This document shows, piece after piece, positions 22,561 through 33,874 of a stretch of DNA of 64,000 bases. The notes below the pieces were generated by a model. The model did not search any database. It was not told the origin of the DNA and was given only the letters and a program-made list of their open reading frames with translations. The DNA is from Dastarcus helophoroides (lineage: Eukaryota; Arthropoda; Insecta; Coleoptera; Bothrideridae), in assembly GCA_028583605.1 (NCBI GenBank), contig CM053331.1, positions 5,202,008 to 5,266,007 of the forward strand, read 5' to 3'. Positions within the stretch are counted from its first letter, which is position 1. The number at the start of each line of letters is the position of its first letter. Both the position numbers and the translations under genes were made by a program.

Positions 22561-22718
22561 AAACATTTTGGCATAATCCTCAGTACAGAGTCACTCTGAC
22601 TCAAGTAGACGAAGAAGAACAAGACAATAAGTGTACCCTTATAATCGCTCTTATGCAGAAAAACAGACGCAAACTTGGTGGTGGTGAGTTACTAACAATG
22701 GGATTCGCCATATACCAT
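22561..22718 (+). CDS. Calpain exon: domain III (C2-like), first part
   Basis: The acceptor is TTTTAG and the donor GTAAGTG. AA completes Glu with the previous exon's G, then 52 codons end in phase 0. The sequence ETFWHNPQYRVTLTQVDEEE is a hallmark of calpain domain III, followed by CTLIIALMQKNRRKLGGG and LTMGFAIYH. Domain III is a beta-sandwich that binds Ca2+ and phospholipid through an acidic loop; DEEEQDN here would contribute to it. Confidence 0.96.
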
Positions 22719-22951
22719 GTAAGTGAATTTTTTTATTCTATTTCGTCTACTTTTTTCGAAAATAATATACCTACTTTTAATGGTATTCCATATTAACTTA
22801 AAATATGAATTGCTTTGAGAATCTTCCTTTACGTCTGCCAAGTTAGACTGGTTTGGTGACATTTCGTCATTATTTGCTGAAAAAGTCTTCAGGACTGACA
22901 TTGAACTGTTCACATGATTTAATTTTCGCGAACTAAGAAGATTCTCAAATT

Positions 22952-23413
22952 TCAACTAATGGAAACCTCCAGTGAAATAATTATTATATTTTCTGTTATC
23001 ATTTCAACTCGTCCAACGAAGACTGTAGTTTTTTTTTTTAAGTTTAATCCACTCGCAAAGAGCAACCCCATTATGCCTTCAAAGTAGTGCGAAAACAAGG
23101 ATAAATGGCGATGAACCGCCTTCTTAAACAAGGATAGGTTGTAATTTTTGGGGAAAATTCCCTTTGGTAACGAGTTCCATAACTTGGAAGTTCTATAGAA
23201 AAAAGAGTCTCTGTAGACAGAAGTCCTCACCGTGTCAAGCTGGACAGTACAGGAATTTGCTGTCTCCGACTGTCTTGTATGCCTCAAGAATCTTGCCCTT
23301 GGGGGGATCAATCCTATTAGTTCCTGTGAGCATCTTCCATGATAGTACTTGTAGAAAAGAGACAAGTCACCAACCATACGCCTTTGCTCTAGTGTTTCGA
23401 GAGACTCGGTCAA
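22952..23413 (-). pseudogene. 3' tail of a second LINE reverse transcriptase ORF
   Basis: The frame encodes the conserved C-terminal end of a LINE ORF2: LETLEQRRMVGDLSLFYKYY, HGRCSQELIGLIPPRAR, TVRTSVYRDSFFYRTSKLWN and SLP. This part follows the reverse transcriptase in jockey/CR1-type elements. Upstream coding sequence is missing or decayed (more antisense similarity runs to about 23520 with a T-run interruption at 23436). No endonuclease, catalytic motif, tail or target duplication is visible. It is an old fragment in the 1.2-kb calpain intron. Confidence 0.8.
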
Positions 23414-23957
23414 ACTTTTGTCATCAATTAGACGAATTGTTTTTTTTTAATTGAATCCCAGAGAGCTAAAGTGTGTTTTGGGACTGAACTCCAAACATAA
23501 GAACAGTCTTGGCTAGTGTTGGCCTAACTTGAGCTTTGTATAGTGTGAGTAGCTGATGAGATGTGAAGTCATTATTTGCAGTAACGAGATAATTCAAATT
23601 AAAATGCGTAGATAGTTAATGAAAAAGCAGTTCGTTGCGAATATTATTTTAGAAATACCTTGCAATTCGCTACAGAAATGTAGACTTTAAAAATTGTGAA
23701 AGGCTTTTTAATATGCAGAAACTTAAAATACGATATTTGTCAATGATATATACTAGGCAAATCCTAGATACTGCCAGACGAGTGTGATTTTGGTTGGAAA
23801 TTATTTTATTGGTATACGATAGTCTCCAATAAAAATTATTATGGGGCTTAAATGTCTGAAGTATGTAACTCAAAAGTACCTACAGTCTTCATTGAATGAG
23901 TCGATTTATTGTCAAACTTGTTTTAGTATCAGACTATAGTTGATGTTTTGATTTCAG

Positions 23958-24175
23958 CTTCCGTACCCGGACAGAGTGCCCAAACCCCTCGACCTCAACT
24001 TTTTCAAATACAACGCGTCCGTCGCTCGTTCACCCTCGTTTATAAATTTGCGCGAAGTGAGTTGCCGTTTCAGACTGCCGCCCGGCAGCTACTGCATAGT
24101 GCCCTCGACATACGACCCCGGTGAAGAAGCTGAGTTCCTCCTGAGAGTGTTCACCGAGAACGAAAGTCATTCGGA
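23958..24175 (+). CDS. Calpain exon: domain III end (long, EF-hand isoform)
   Basis: The acceptor is GATTTCAG; the exon starts in phase 0 with [20 protein letters not shown]. It carries the domain III end [20 protein letters not shown] and [20 protein letters not shown]. For the long isoform it ends two bases into a codon at the donor GTATGA (24176), and joins the micro-exon at 44052 to read HSEENDAEVG. This matches the usual calpain join between domain III and the EF-hand domain. The donor is weaker than the others, which would favour read-through. Confidence 0.9.
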
Positions 24176-24596
24176 GTATGACGGTTCTTATTCTGATTAT
24201 TTGCGCCAACATCCGGAAGAGGATAATAGAATCGATAACGAGGGTTATGGCGAGGATAGGGATGACGATCGCCCGCCTTCCTATCCCGCCCCACAACCTC
24301 CCTATTCCTCGGGCGGTTACAATCCAACGCCTTCTAATGTTGGGTCTAGTTATCCCTATCCGGATAATCCGTATCCTACTAGTCATTACCCAGCGCCTCC
24401 TTACCCGCCGAATCCCTATCCGCAAAACCCCTACCCGCAGAACCCCTACCCACAAAACCCCTATGGAGGGTATCAACCTAATCCGTACCCACCACAATCA
24501 CCTTCTTATCCTCATTACCCCCCATCTAATAGCGGTGACAGATCGCCTAGAAGCTCCGATCCAATCATTAACTTCTTTACAAAGCTGTTCAAGTAA
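24176..24596 (+). CDS. Calpain alternative read-through tail (short isoform C-terminus)
   Basis: If the donor at 24176 is not used the frame continues for about 140 codons to a TAA stop at 24594-24596. The tail has an acidic part ([17 protein letters not shown]), a PPSY motif, then Tyr/Pro repeats including three copies of NPYPQ encoded by 15-bp units (24411-24455), and an amphipathic end [12 protein letters not shown]. It is more GC-rich than its surroundings and uninterrupted by stops, so it looks like real coding sequence. The product would lack EF-hands. Drosophila CalpA is known to have a truncated splice form lacking that domain. Resemblance to Tyr/Pro-rich tails of peflin and annexin-type proteins is only compositional. 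Confidence 0.75.
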
Positions 24597-24614
24597 AAGC
24601 ACGATTACGAAACT

Positions 24615-24640
24615 CGGGGGCGCCACTGCGTGCGCCCCCG
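24615..24640 (+). other. GC-rich hairpin just after the short-isoform stop
   Basis: A perfect 9-bp stem CGGGGGCGC / GCGCCCCCG with an 8-nt loop, 18 nt after the stop codon and followed by a T-rich stretch. It would sit in the 3' UTR of the read-through transcript. An ATTAAA at 24942-24947 is the nearest plausible poly(A) signal. Role unknown. Confidence 0.6.
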
Positions 24641-24789
24641 CTTTATTCTGATAATAAGCCTTCACAAGATACAAACTTCAGATTTATCAGATGCATTAAG
24701 TAGCAAAATGGAAACAAATCAGTTAAAACCCATTACAGTTATTGCGCAAGTCCAGTCTTGTTGTTATATTTTAAATAGAGATGGGCCAA

Positions 24790-25114
24790 CTCTGAAATAT
24801 TTCAAATCGAGTTAACCAGTTTGAAAATTCACACAAAGCGGTTTCAAACCGAGTTGGCACAATTTCAAATCAAGTTTATACAAGTTTAGTTCAGTGCTTT
24901 AGTTTACATAATTTAAATCGACTTACCCAGACCAGTTTGCTATTAAACAAAGTTTTGGCACGTTTCGCCGATTTAAAGCGACTTAGATTGAATTAAGTAA
25001 GTTGGCTGCCTCGAACACGGTATACTCCCCATTACATATTTAATTGAATTAATAGAAAAAACCGATGAAACAGTAATAGGTCCCCAACACGACCTTTATT
25101 AAGGATATGACTTG
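24790..25114. repeat. Degenerate ~23-bp minisatellite, left of the P element
   Basis: Variants of TTTCAAATCGAGTT and GGTTTCAAACCGAGTT recur irregularly. The same motif set resumes to the right of the P/THAP element at 29551-29735, so the element landed inside or next to an existing array. Confidence 0.6.
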
Positions 25115-25122
25115 GCCTGGAC

Positions 25123-28100
25123 CATAGAATTTCAAATTTAATATAGAAGCGGCATTCAGTACAACAAAAGTGAAGCTAACATAAAAAGCGAGACCATCAA
25201 AACATTCAGACTCTTTCAGTGGCGTAACTGAAAATACTTTAGTATAGGTACAAAAATTCAATTCATTTTCAAAACTATATTTAATTAAATTGATTTTTTT
25301 AGAAAATTTTAACATATTTACAAAACGTATAATTAAAATTACATGAAAAATGTTTTTACTGATTTTGGAACAAAAATGGTTAGTGAACTTTTAATTCGCT
25401 TTATATTTTGTTTGTCAAAGTCATTTTTTAAATCATGTTAAATTCGCAAATTAAAAAAACGTTTCAAGATGAGTTTTAGCAGATTAGCATGTCCGTCTAT
25501 TATTTCATCTTCTAAAAAATGATCACTAAAATTTTTGTAAATAGTTTGAGGTAAATCAGAAATTGTTTTTGAAATACAGTGGGTAATTATGTAGGAACTT
25601 TTTTTTAAGTGTAGGCTCGCAGATTTAATTGATCTGAAACATTTTTCTGCAACTAAACAAATTTCTATAACAAAAGGTGAAGCTTTTGTTAAGGATGCAT
25701 TAGCGTGAAATTTTTTTCTTTCTTGTAAATGAGAATGAGAAAAAAATGATCTGCTTTCAATCACATCTAAACATTTAATACAAGTTAAACATTTCTTAAT
25801 TTCTTTAACAGTGAACCCTGCTATGTAAATTACTACTTGCTGGACATAATCAGTCATCAGCCAAGGTGACACATCCAAGAAATTTTGAGGTTCTAGGTCC
25901 TCACATGTTTTCATATCCAAAATATCGTCTGTTTTGGTAATATTCCCACTATTACAAAATAAAATTTGCATCGAATCAAAATTTACTACATTTCCTGTAA
26001 CAGGTGCAGATATTTGAGACTTAATTATTAATCTTTTAAAAGTGACTTCAAATTGTCTTGGTGTAGAGTTATTGTCGAAGCCACCTCTACTCCTAACTGA
26101 ACCAAAAAACAATTCCAAATGATCTTGCGATAATTTGTAGGTGAGTAGATACTTAAGAAGTTGTTTTTCTTCGATGTAAATTTTGTATATTTCTTTTAAA
26201 CTTGAGATATTTATTAAAAAGCCTAAAAAACCAGTTTTTAAGTTTGTGTTGATTATTGGTACATCATCACAAGTAATGTTTAAAATATAATGAGTCATTT
26301 CATCAAAAAACAAAGAAATCAATTTTTGAAGCATTAGAAAAAGGTCTTTTAAAACTATATTTTGCAAATCTACTTCGACTATTAAAAATATCAAACAGAT
26401 CATTAACACAAATTTTGGGGTATTTTCACATCCAATGAAGTATGAATTCTTCAAATCTCTTGCCAAAAACATCAATGCATCTGCAACACTCTTACTTAAA
26501 AGTTGTGTTGCAAGTTTTACTTTCATTTTATCTCCAGTATATTGAACGTGTCGAGTTCTTAGTTTGGTTGCCGACTGTAATCCAGAACTTTTTTGGAGAT
26601 TATTTAAATTTTCAATGAATTTCCAGTCAATTAAAATTCCATCTTCATCTTTCAGTACTCGTTGACAACCAAAGCAGTTCCTCACTAATTTTATCATGTG
26701 ACATGCGTCAAATAATATAAAAACTTTCTCTTCTGTCACAGGGTGTTTAAAATATGTAATTAAATTTTTAGGATCGGTAAAATTTGCTCCAAGATGCTTG
26801 GACATTGTGAAATGAACAGGTGCTCCATCAAATGTCAAAGACGAAATAATTATACCCGTATCATTGACAATTTCCTAAGTTCTTATAATGACGTTCGCTC
26901 TTTCTTCCCCAGTTAAACCATTGATCAAAAAGTATCCTACGGGAAGTTTCCAATTTTCATTCAGGTAAACTTCCATTAAAATCAATGCATCTTTTGCCGT
27001 TGGTATAGTGTCTGATTTCAATTTAGAGCCAATATCGATGTAACCTGTAAAGCGAGTGCCTGTCCATTCAACTTTCGATCGGATTGACATTTCGTCTACG
27101 ACTAAATTACAAATTGGAAGTTTTCCCTTCTCCCTCATTTGAATTGCTTTGGTTGTCAAAGCCTTTAAAGCTTCGGAACTATATTCTAGTGCACCATTAA
27201 CTGTTTGTGACCATTTTCCTATAGTTCTTGGCTGAGGCAAAGAACCATTGAAAACCTTCCTTACAAAACTATAAGCTTTTGGCGAGTAAAACAGAAAGTC
27301 TAAGCAAAAGACCTTAATTCCGGCGAATATTTAACTTTTGTTTTTTTAATAAAACGATTGAAAATTGCAATAGCACTTGCAGGAACCGATGATTCAACAA
27401 TTGCAGCAGAATTATCATTCAAAAAAGATTTATTTTTAAGAAGCTGAACCAATGATTTCAAATTAGTAACTCTTTGGTGGAGACGCCGATTTTTCTGTTG
27501 CAAATGTCTCATTTTTCTTCTTTGGTTTTGAATTGTAGACCTTAAAATTCGGAATTTTGCTGTTTTAGTTTTAGTCGGTGATGAAAAATCCCCACTACTG
27601 AAATCACCAGCATATCTGATTTTCCTTTAAAAAATGAACTTGGATAGTTTCTAATTATGTCTTTATTTTGCATTAACATACTTGTTTTGGTTTTGATTGC
27701 TTTAGAACCACTTCAGTCTCCGATGCTGTAGCCGTTACTGAAGACGATGTAGAAGGCATGTCTTTAGACCTAGTTTAAATTAAAAAAATGTTTTTTAGCA
27801 AAATGAGTAGTAATTACTTTAAAAGCCATTTTAAATTAACCAGTATAGTGTACCAAATTTTGTATATTCTGTTAAAATAGAAAAATTATATGATTTCTTA
27901 AAAAAACTGTTATTATAAAAAAAAATTACAAAACATTTCTCAAGATTTGTTACAATAAATCGAGTAGCATAAATCAGCTGTAAGTCCATGAAGCTTACAT
28001 TTTTTAGAAAGTTCCATATCCGGACCAGTTTTTCTAAATCTATAATTAAAAAAATTACGTAGATAGCTAAATCTGAAAATATGATTTAATTACTTTTTAC

Positions 28101-29542
28101 TAGGAGAAGATCCTCTTGAAGATGTACCCGTAAAACTACTGTTTTCATGAATATTATGCTCTTCATATATCTCCTTAAAGGAACTATAAAACATAGACAT
28201 AATAAAAAAAATAGTTATAATTTACTCATTTTACCCAGTCAAACTTAATGTGTCACTAGAAGAGTCAGAACATATTTTTGTTTGCGGATTATCTCTTTCG
28301 GGTGTTTCAAAATTACGCTCTCTTTATCTTAAGGCATGGAAGGTCTAAAAAAGTTTATGGAGTCATCGGGATTGCCGACAAAAGTGAAAATGCAAGACTA
28401 AGGAATAACGGTATTTTTTGAATTTTCAACCTACTTGTGGCATCAAAAATTAAAATTTTACAATTTACAAACTAAAATTATTAATATTAGTCTGGTTTTC
28501 ACTTCTATCGGCGCTCCGGACAAAAATTACGTACATTTTTATAGGGTTTATTTATTAATCCAAATATATGGTGAGCTGTGCAAGTCAGTACAAAAAAATA
28601 TAAATACAACTTAATTAAAATAATATCTAAATAAAAAAATCGATCACGCATTCTTAATTCTATTACTTATAGAATTTTAGCAATTGGTTTCGCGGCATAC
28701 AGTCATAAGATTTTTTCATTTGAAAACTAAGTACAAAATTATGTAATAATAATATAGATGTATTTCATAAAAAAACTTACAAAATATCTTTACTGAAAAC
28801 TTTTGGAACCACTCCTTTTTTCAAAACTCTTCTACCACTTGGTTTATCTTCAATATCTTCAGGATGAAAATGCTCTGAACAAACTTCACTTTTGTCAGAA
28901 ATGTATTTATTACCAAGTCCTAAGATTGAGAACCATTCATTTCTTAAATTTTGATTTTTTGGGAGCCTATTCAAAAATTTTAACGAAGAGCAGCCTATGA
29001 CTTGCTGTTAAGGTTACTTATCGATGAAAAGTTATTTTGTCGCTTTGAGCGATATTTTCTTTACTTCTTTCTTTACTTTTACTTTCTTTACTTGCCTTTT
29101 ACGACATACAATGCTCTGTCTAACCATTCTGTTTTCAAATTAATAACTAATAAACCAAAACTTCATCTAACTTTTAAAGTAAAAAAAGACTAAACTGATG
29201 AACGACGTTGCCAAACTTGGTTGCTTACTACAAAATCTAGAGATTGTTTAAACATTTTAACCATAATTTCAAATATTTACATTTCAAATTATGATGACTT
29301 TCAAAATGCATAACTCAATTAATCATCTGAAAAATGTGTCGCACAAAAATAAACAAAAGGATACACTCGATTCTAAAAAGAACAAAGCTTTATAAAAGGC
29401 AGGATAAAAGAGTTGATATAATTGGCATCACGGGTTACAAATCTATTTGTAAACATTCCGACTCTCATGCTGCCTCAAGTTTATGTTAGCTTCACTTGTG
29501 TTAAATTGAATGCCGCTTCTATATTAAATTTGAAATTCTATG
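25123..29542 (-). mobile_element. P-element-like (THAP) transposon, 4.4 kb, exact ends and 8-bp duplication
   Basis: GCCTGGAC lies immediately outside both ends (25115-25122 and 29543-29550). The inverted repeats begin CATAGAATTTCAAATTTAAT; the first 36 nt are identical, then a 10-nt block with four differences, then 17 identical, i.e. about 59 of 63 nt. Eight-bp duplications with GC-rich sites and ends starting CAT are typical of P elements. The transposase is on the - strand. It lies in the 20-kb calpain intron. Confidence 0.95.
25438..29000 (-). pseudogene. THAP/P-element transposase with few lesions
   Basis: A THAP-domain end is at 28970-28780 (KFLNRLPKNQNLRNEWFSIL ... CSEHF, zinc ligands kept); its first part probably lies in a small upstream exon. 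A coiled-coil segment (27512-27300; RHLQQKNRRLHQRVTNLKSL) is followed by the catalytic region: NLVVDEMSIRSK (first Asp, about 27130), LTFDGAPVHFTMSKHLG (second Asp, about 26820) and DACHMIKLVRNCFG (about 26700). The frame ends at 25438. Two lesions are seen: a frameshift near 27305 and an in-frame TAG near 26878. The region 27.6-28.7 kb appears intronic for the element. Confidence 0.9.
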
Positions 29543-29550
29543 GCCTGGAC

Positions 29551-29873
29551 CGAGTTGACTTAATTTAATTTAAATTCAAGACACGCCAATCAAATCAAGT
29601 TGCTATTTTCAACTGTTTAACCCTAGTTAAGCTTAACTCAATTTGAATCGGTTTAGTATAACTCAATTTGAATCGGTTTAGTAAATTGAGATGACATTTT
29701 TAACTGGTTCAACTCTTGTTAAATTCAATTCTAGTAAAACCGGTTTCACAAATCGAGTTAAACCGGTTTCACAAATCGAGTTAAACCGGTTTCACAAATC
29801 GAGTTAAACCGGTTTCACAAATCGAGTTAAACCGGTTTCACAAATCGAGTTAAACCGGTTTCACAAATCGAGT
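29551..29873. repeat. Minisatellite with six exact 23-bp repeats containing AAACCGGTTT
   Basis: Six head-to-tail copies of a 23-bp unit (AAACCGGTTTCACAAATCGA plus GTT) occupy about 29736-29873 and appear identical. Degenerate relatives precede them (AATTTGAATCGGTTTAGT, twice). Each unit holds the palindrome AAACCGGTTT, which matches the binding consensus of Grainyhead/CP2 factors. There are no spacers and no coding capacity. Confidence 0.9.
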
Positions 29874-30279
29874 TGATCATCTTTAAATTTAATTACCATC
29901 TTACAATATCTGTACAAAGCTGAGAAGTTCCATCTCCTTAATTTCTAATTTATTATGGTAATCTGGTATAAGAAGAATTGTTTTTCTTTAAACTCGTATT
30001 GTGAATATACTGAAGTGAAAATCATAGTTCTGTGGCGGAAGGAATCTTTATCTTTTTGATAACCTTATAGATAAATGAAATTCTAATTTATAATAGACTT
30101 AAACTTACCTCAAACATGAAATAACTAGAAATCGAACTAGACAAACATTATTGAGCATAAAGAGAAGTCGACCCTACGTAATATAAATAGATTTTAAATT
30201 GCAATTTTTTTGCAAATTTATAGATTCACTAATCAATAATTTTTAACATTTTCGTTGTCAAGATTAAAAATACTCTAAT
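29874..30279 (+). other. Intron between minisatellite and hAT element, nothing seen
   Basis: AT-rich sequence with no recognised feature. Confidence 0.5.
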
Positions 30280-30287
30280 CTCGTGAC

Positions 30288-33200
30288 TAGTGTTGGGTTG
30301 CTACATAGCAATCTGCTACTTTGACACTGCTACTTATTGAGTAGCAGTTGGAACAGTTATCAGTTCCTAAAAGTAACTGCTACTTTCGGAACATATAGAT
30401 CTTTCAGTCGCAGTTGTTACACTTTACGTTACCCAAGCTATCTGCTACTTTACTTACTTGACTCGATTAATTCTAGTGATATTTCAAAATGAACATTTTG
30501 TTCGTATTCAGCGTATTTTTTGTAAAGAATAATAAGTGGTGTTGATAATCATGAAGCTTATTTTTATGTTTTTATCCTTTATTGCCTTTAATTAGTTACT
30601 ATTAGAAGATTATGTCAAATTAAAACAGCTCAATTATACTTTATATTTTATTTTAAGATTAATTGTATTAAAAAATGCCAAGAAAATATAAGTACATAAT
30701 ACATATATAAATTAAACCATAACTCAAATGGTGCACTTCTATTCCTATATTATGACAAATTAATATATTATAACTAACCTAACTTAAAAAGGGGGATCTG
30801 CAAATATAAAATGATTTAAAATATTTGTCTATTTCTTATTACAAACCACACTATCATTTACATGTAAAAACATAATTTTTCTCACTTTTTTTAAACTTAA
30901 CCTATTTCTTCTTTCAATTAACAATTGTCCTGTCTTAGAAAACACACGTTCACAAGGCACCGAAGTAGCAACATTTCCAAATTTTACTTTTACTACTTTT
31001 GCTAAGTTTGGAAAATTGAAGGAATTATTTTTCCACCATTTTAATGGATCATCTTCTCGGTGCAATAATGGTTCTTCTAAATATTTTTGAATCTCTACTA
31101 CGGCTGGTGATAGAAGAGGCTATTTTACTACAAATTCGTTTATCGAAAACATTCTAAATAAAAAATTCGTCTTGAGATTCTTGAGAGGTAGATGACCCAA
31201 TTGTTTCTGGATCATTTGTCTCATCTGTTTCTTGTAAAATTTCAAGTAGATAATAAAGAACTAGTTCTTTTGCCCTTTGAGCAGTATTTTCTGACTGAAA
31301 GCCAATATCTTTAAATGTTGGGTCCAAAAATGTAGCAACAATTAATGCGCTATTTTGCTCCAAATCAGGGAATCTTTCATTTAGGGAAGTTTGACGACTG
31401 ACGATAGCTTGTTTTGATGTATTACTGAAATTATTACTGGCTGACATTTTTTCGTAGACCTCCCTCAAACCTTTTGTTAAAATAATAATCAAAGAAAGTG
31501 TTATGTATTTTTCCCCTGACATCATTTTAGTAACGTATTCCAACGGTTTCAAAATTTTTCTTAATTCGGAAATGAAACTCCACTCGTCTACGCTAATTAC
31601 TGGAAAACTTAGATTTAATAATGCTAGGCTGCTTCGGATGGCCTCTTCTAATTCCACAAATCTTTGTAGCCTGTAGTATGTTGAGTTCCATTTTGTAGCA
31701 ACATCCAAAATAAGTTTTTTCTTCTCTTTATCTTGTTGCCTAAGGGTTTCTTTTAATTTTAAGGTTGCCTTTAAACTTCGCTTAAAATGAACAATTGTTT
31801 CCCTAACTTTGGTAACAGTACCTTGTATATTTGCGATTTTCAAGATATCACGCACTACTAAATTGATTGTGTGAGCATAACAACCAAAATGATTTATTTT
31901 TAAAACACCTTTTATTGCTTTAACAACGTTTGCAGCATTGTCCGAAATGAATAAAATTATATTATTGTTTTCAATTATCCATTCCACCAATATTTTTTCT
32001 ATTTCTCTTCCCAAATTTTCACTGGTATGAGAATCTTCGAACCCTCTACATTCTAACATTACTGATGTGGGCTCAAAATCATTGATGAAGTGTGCTGTTA
32101 CCGCAATTACACTTTCGGTATTTGTGGAGGTCCAACAATCTGTAGTTAATGTAAATGATTTTGACTGCTGAATTAACGATTTTGTTTTTGTGTACACTTC
32201 TTTATAAGCAGCTGGAAGTAGCACATTTGAAAGTGTTTTTCGGCTTGGCATGTTGTAGGAAGGATTTAGTCCTTGCAAAAACACCCGAAATCCTTTATCC
32301 TCTGTAATTGATAGTGGTTGAAAATCTTTTACAATCAATTGAATTAAAAGTTTATCAAGTCTTTTTTGGATAGAAACACAAATATTGCGAGGCACAAAGG
32401 TTAAAATAGATGACTGCGTTGATTTTTTTACTAGTGATTCTACGCCTATTTCCTCATCCTCAGTTGACTTTGAAGTTGAAGGTTGCGGAACCTTGAAACC
32501 TGTTAACGTTTCATTTGAAGTCTGCGAAAAAGTAGGTGTTAACCGGAGTCTCTCAATTTTTTCAAACTGTACTGTGGGATGCCTTCTTTCTAGGTGTTTT
32601 TAGATTTGTAGTGGTAGATTTTCAGGAAAAGACATAATTATACATATTGCACTTGGCTTTGCCCGCACTATCTTCTTTAAAGAAATTCCATATATCGGAC
32701 TTCTTTCTTTTGTTACTCATTTTAGTTTGAGATATATGAATTGAAATACGAAGAAAAATGTGCGTAACGCAAACTAAAACCAAATGTGTGAATTTTAGGT
32801 ACACAGACTGATCACGAAAACGAACCGAACTTAAACAGCTGAACAGTAAACTTGATTCATTTAAAAGAATAAACTATATTAAAAGCTTAAAAATAAACCA
32901 CTTAATTTTTTCCCATAAGTGTGGTGGATGATGTCTATATTACAATTAAAAACATATTTTTCTTACTACTTTTCCATCATTAAAATAGCATCGCTTTATC
33001 ACCACTTAAAATATTTGTAGCAAGTGCATCTGTTCACCCTATTCTGTCATTAATGTGTGCAGGACATTGGGATGCTTTCAAATAACATGCACTTTTTTTA
33101 AACTTAAATAGAAGAAATTTTGCCTAATCGAAAATAATATGCAAGTAATCTACCAATTACGTATTATATCTAATTAGAAAATTAATTTCTTTTTATGTGT

Positions 33201-33866
33201 TGAACATAAACTGATTTACTTGTTACTTCTTGAAAGAGTATTGGGATTGTTAAGAAACTAAGTGGGTACCCCGGTTTAAAAATCGAGTCTATAGATAGCA
33301 TTAAAATCATATGATGTTATTTTAGGATTATGGGAATCGCCTGAGAACTAGAAAGTCACGGCAGAGAGCATGACATAAATTTTATCCTAATTTATCTGAA
33401 CTGCCGGGTTAAAAACATAGTTAACTGATTTCTCAATAGCCAATATCATTTTTAAGGTATTTTTTGGCATTACTGTTTAAATAGGAAAATCAGGGTATGT
33501 ATTGAGGTACCTTTTATCTCCGAACGTAACCTGATACCTGATCGACCCTTTATCTTATCGATTTCGAGTATGTCATACTTTTATCGAAAGCGTAACTGCG
33601 ATCTGTGCCTGTGATCACTTAGGCTTATTCCCAATGCAATAATAGCAGTGACAAAAATAGCAGTAGCAGTGTAGCAGAGTGCAGTAGCAGGTATTCCTTG
33701 TCCGTTACTCGTTGCTCCATTTGATTCCGACTGCGACTGCGATCGTTTAACACGTATTCATAATAAGTAACAATGACAAAAGTAGCAGCTATTTAAAACT
33801 GTTACTTGATTGTAGCAGGAGCAACTTGTAACTGCTACTTGTAAGTAGCAGTTTTGCCCATCACTA
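30288..33866 (-). mobile_element. hAT DNA transposon (BED-finger type), 3.58 kb, 8-bp duplication
   Basis: CTCGTGAC flanks both ends (30280-30287 and 33867-33874). The ends are short inverted repeats, TAGTGTTGGG at left and CCCATCACTA at right, of the hAT type. Many subterminal copies of CTGCTACTT or its complement AAGTAGCAG lie within about 170 bp of the left end and 230 bp of the right end. A hAT transposase is encoded on the - strand. Confidence 0.95.
30829..32804 (-). pseudogene. hAT transposase (ZBED-like), few lesions
   Basis: The N-terminus (about 32720-32640) is a BED-type finger start: KKSDIWNFFKEDSAGKAKCN; the second Cys of the pair is lost (NMYNY) and a stop follows. The main frame 32395-31154 has DCWTSTNTESVIAVTAHF (first catalytic region), FISDNAANVVKAIKGVL (second Asp) and CYAHTINLVVRDIL. 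The C-terminal dimerisation domain lies in 31065-30829: WWKNNSFNFPNLAKV and SVPCERVFSKTGQLLIERRN. A frameshift and a TAG between 31154 and 31066, and breaks between 32620 and 32400, disable it. Nearest known type is zinc finger BED domain proteins of the hAT superfamily. Confidence 0.93.
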
Positions 33867-33874
33867 CTCGTGAC

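Noticed and set aside
24030..24497. 155-codon antisense ORF rich in Arg, Ile and Val
   Set aside because: It is the mirror of the Pro/Tyr-rich calpain tail and domain III coding sequence; its composition follows from the sense codons and it matches no family.
24178..24651. 157-codon + strand ORF in another frame over the tail
   Set aside because: Shadow of the calpain read-through frame; Thr/Ile/Arg-rich by-product of the NPYPQ repeats.
29736..29873. Possible CRISPR array
   Set aside because: The six 23-bp units are directly adjacent without spacers, and the genome is eukaryotic.
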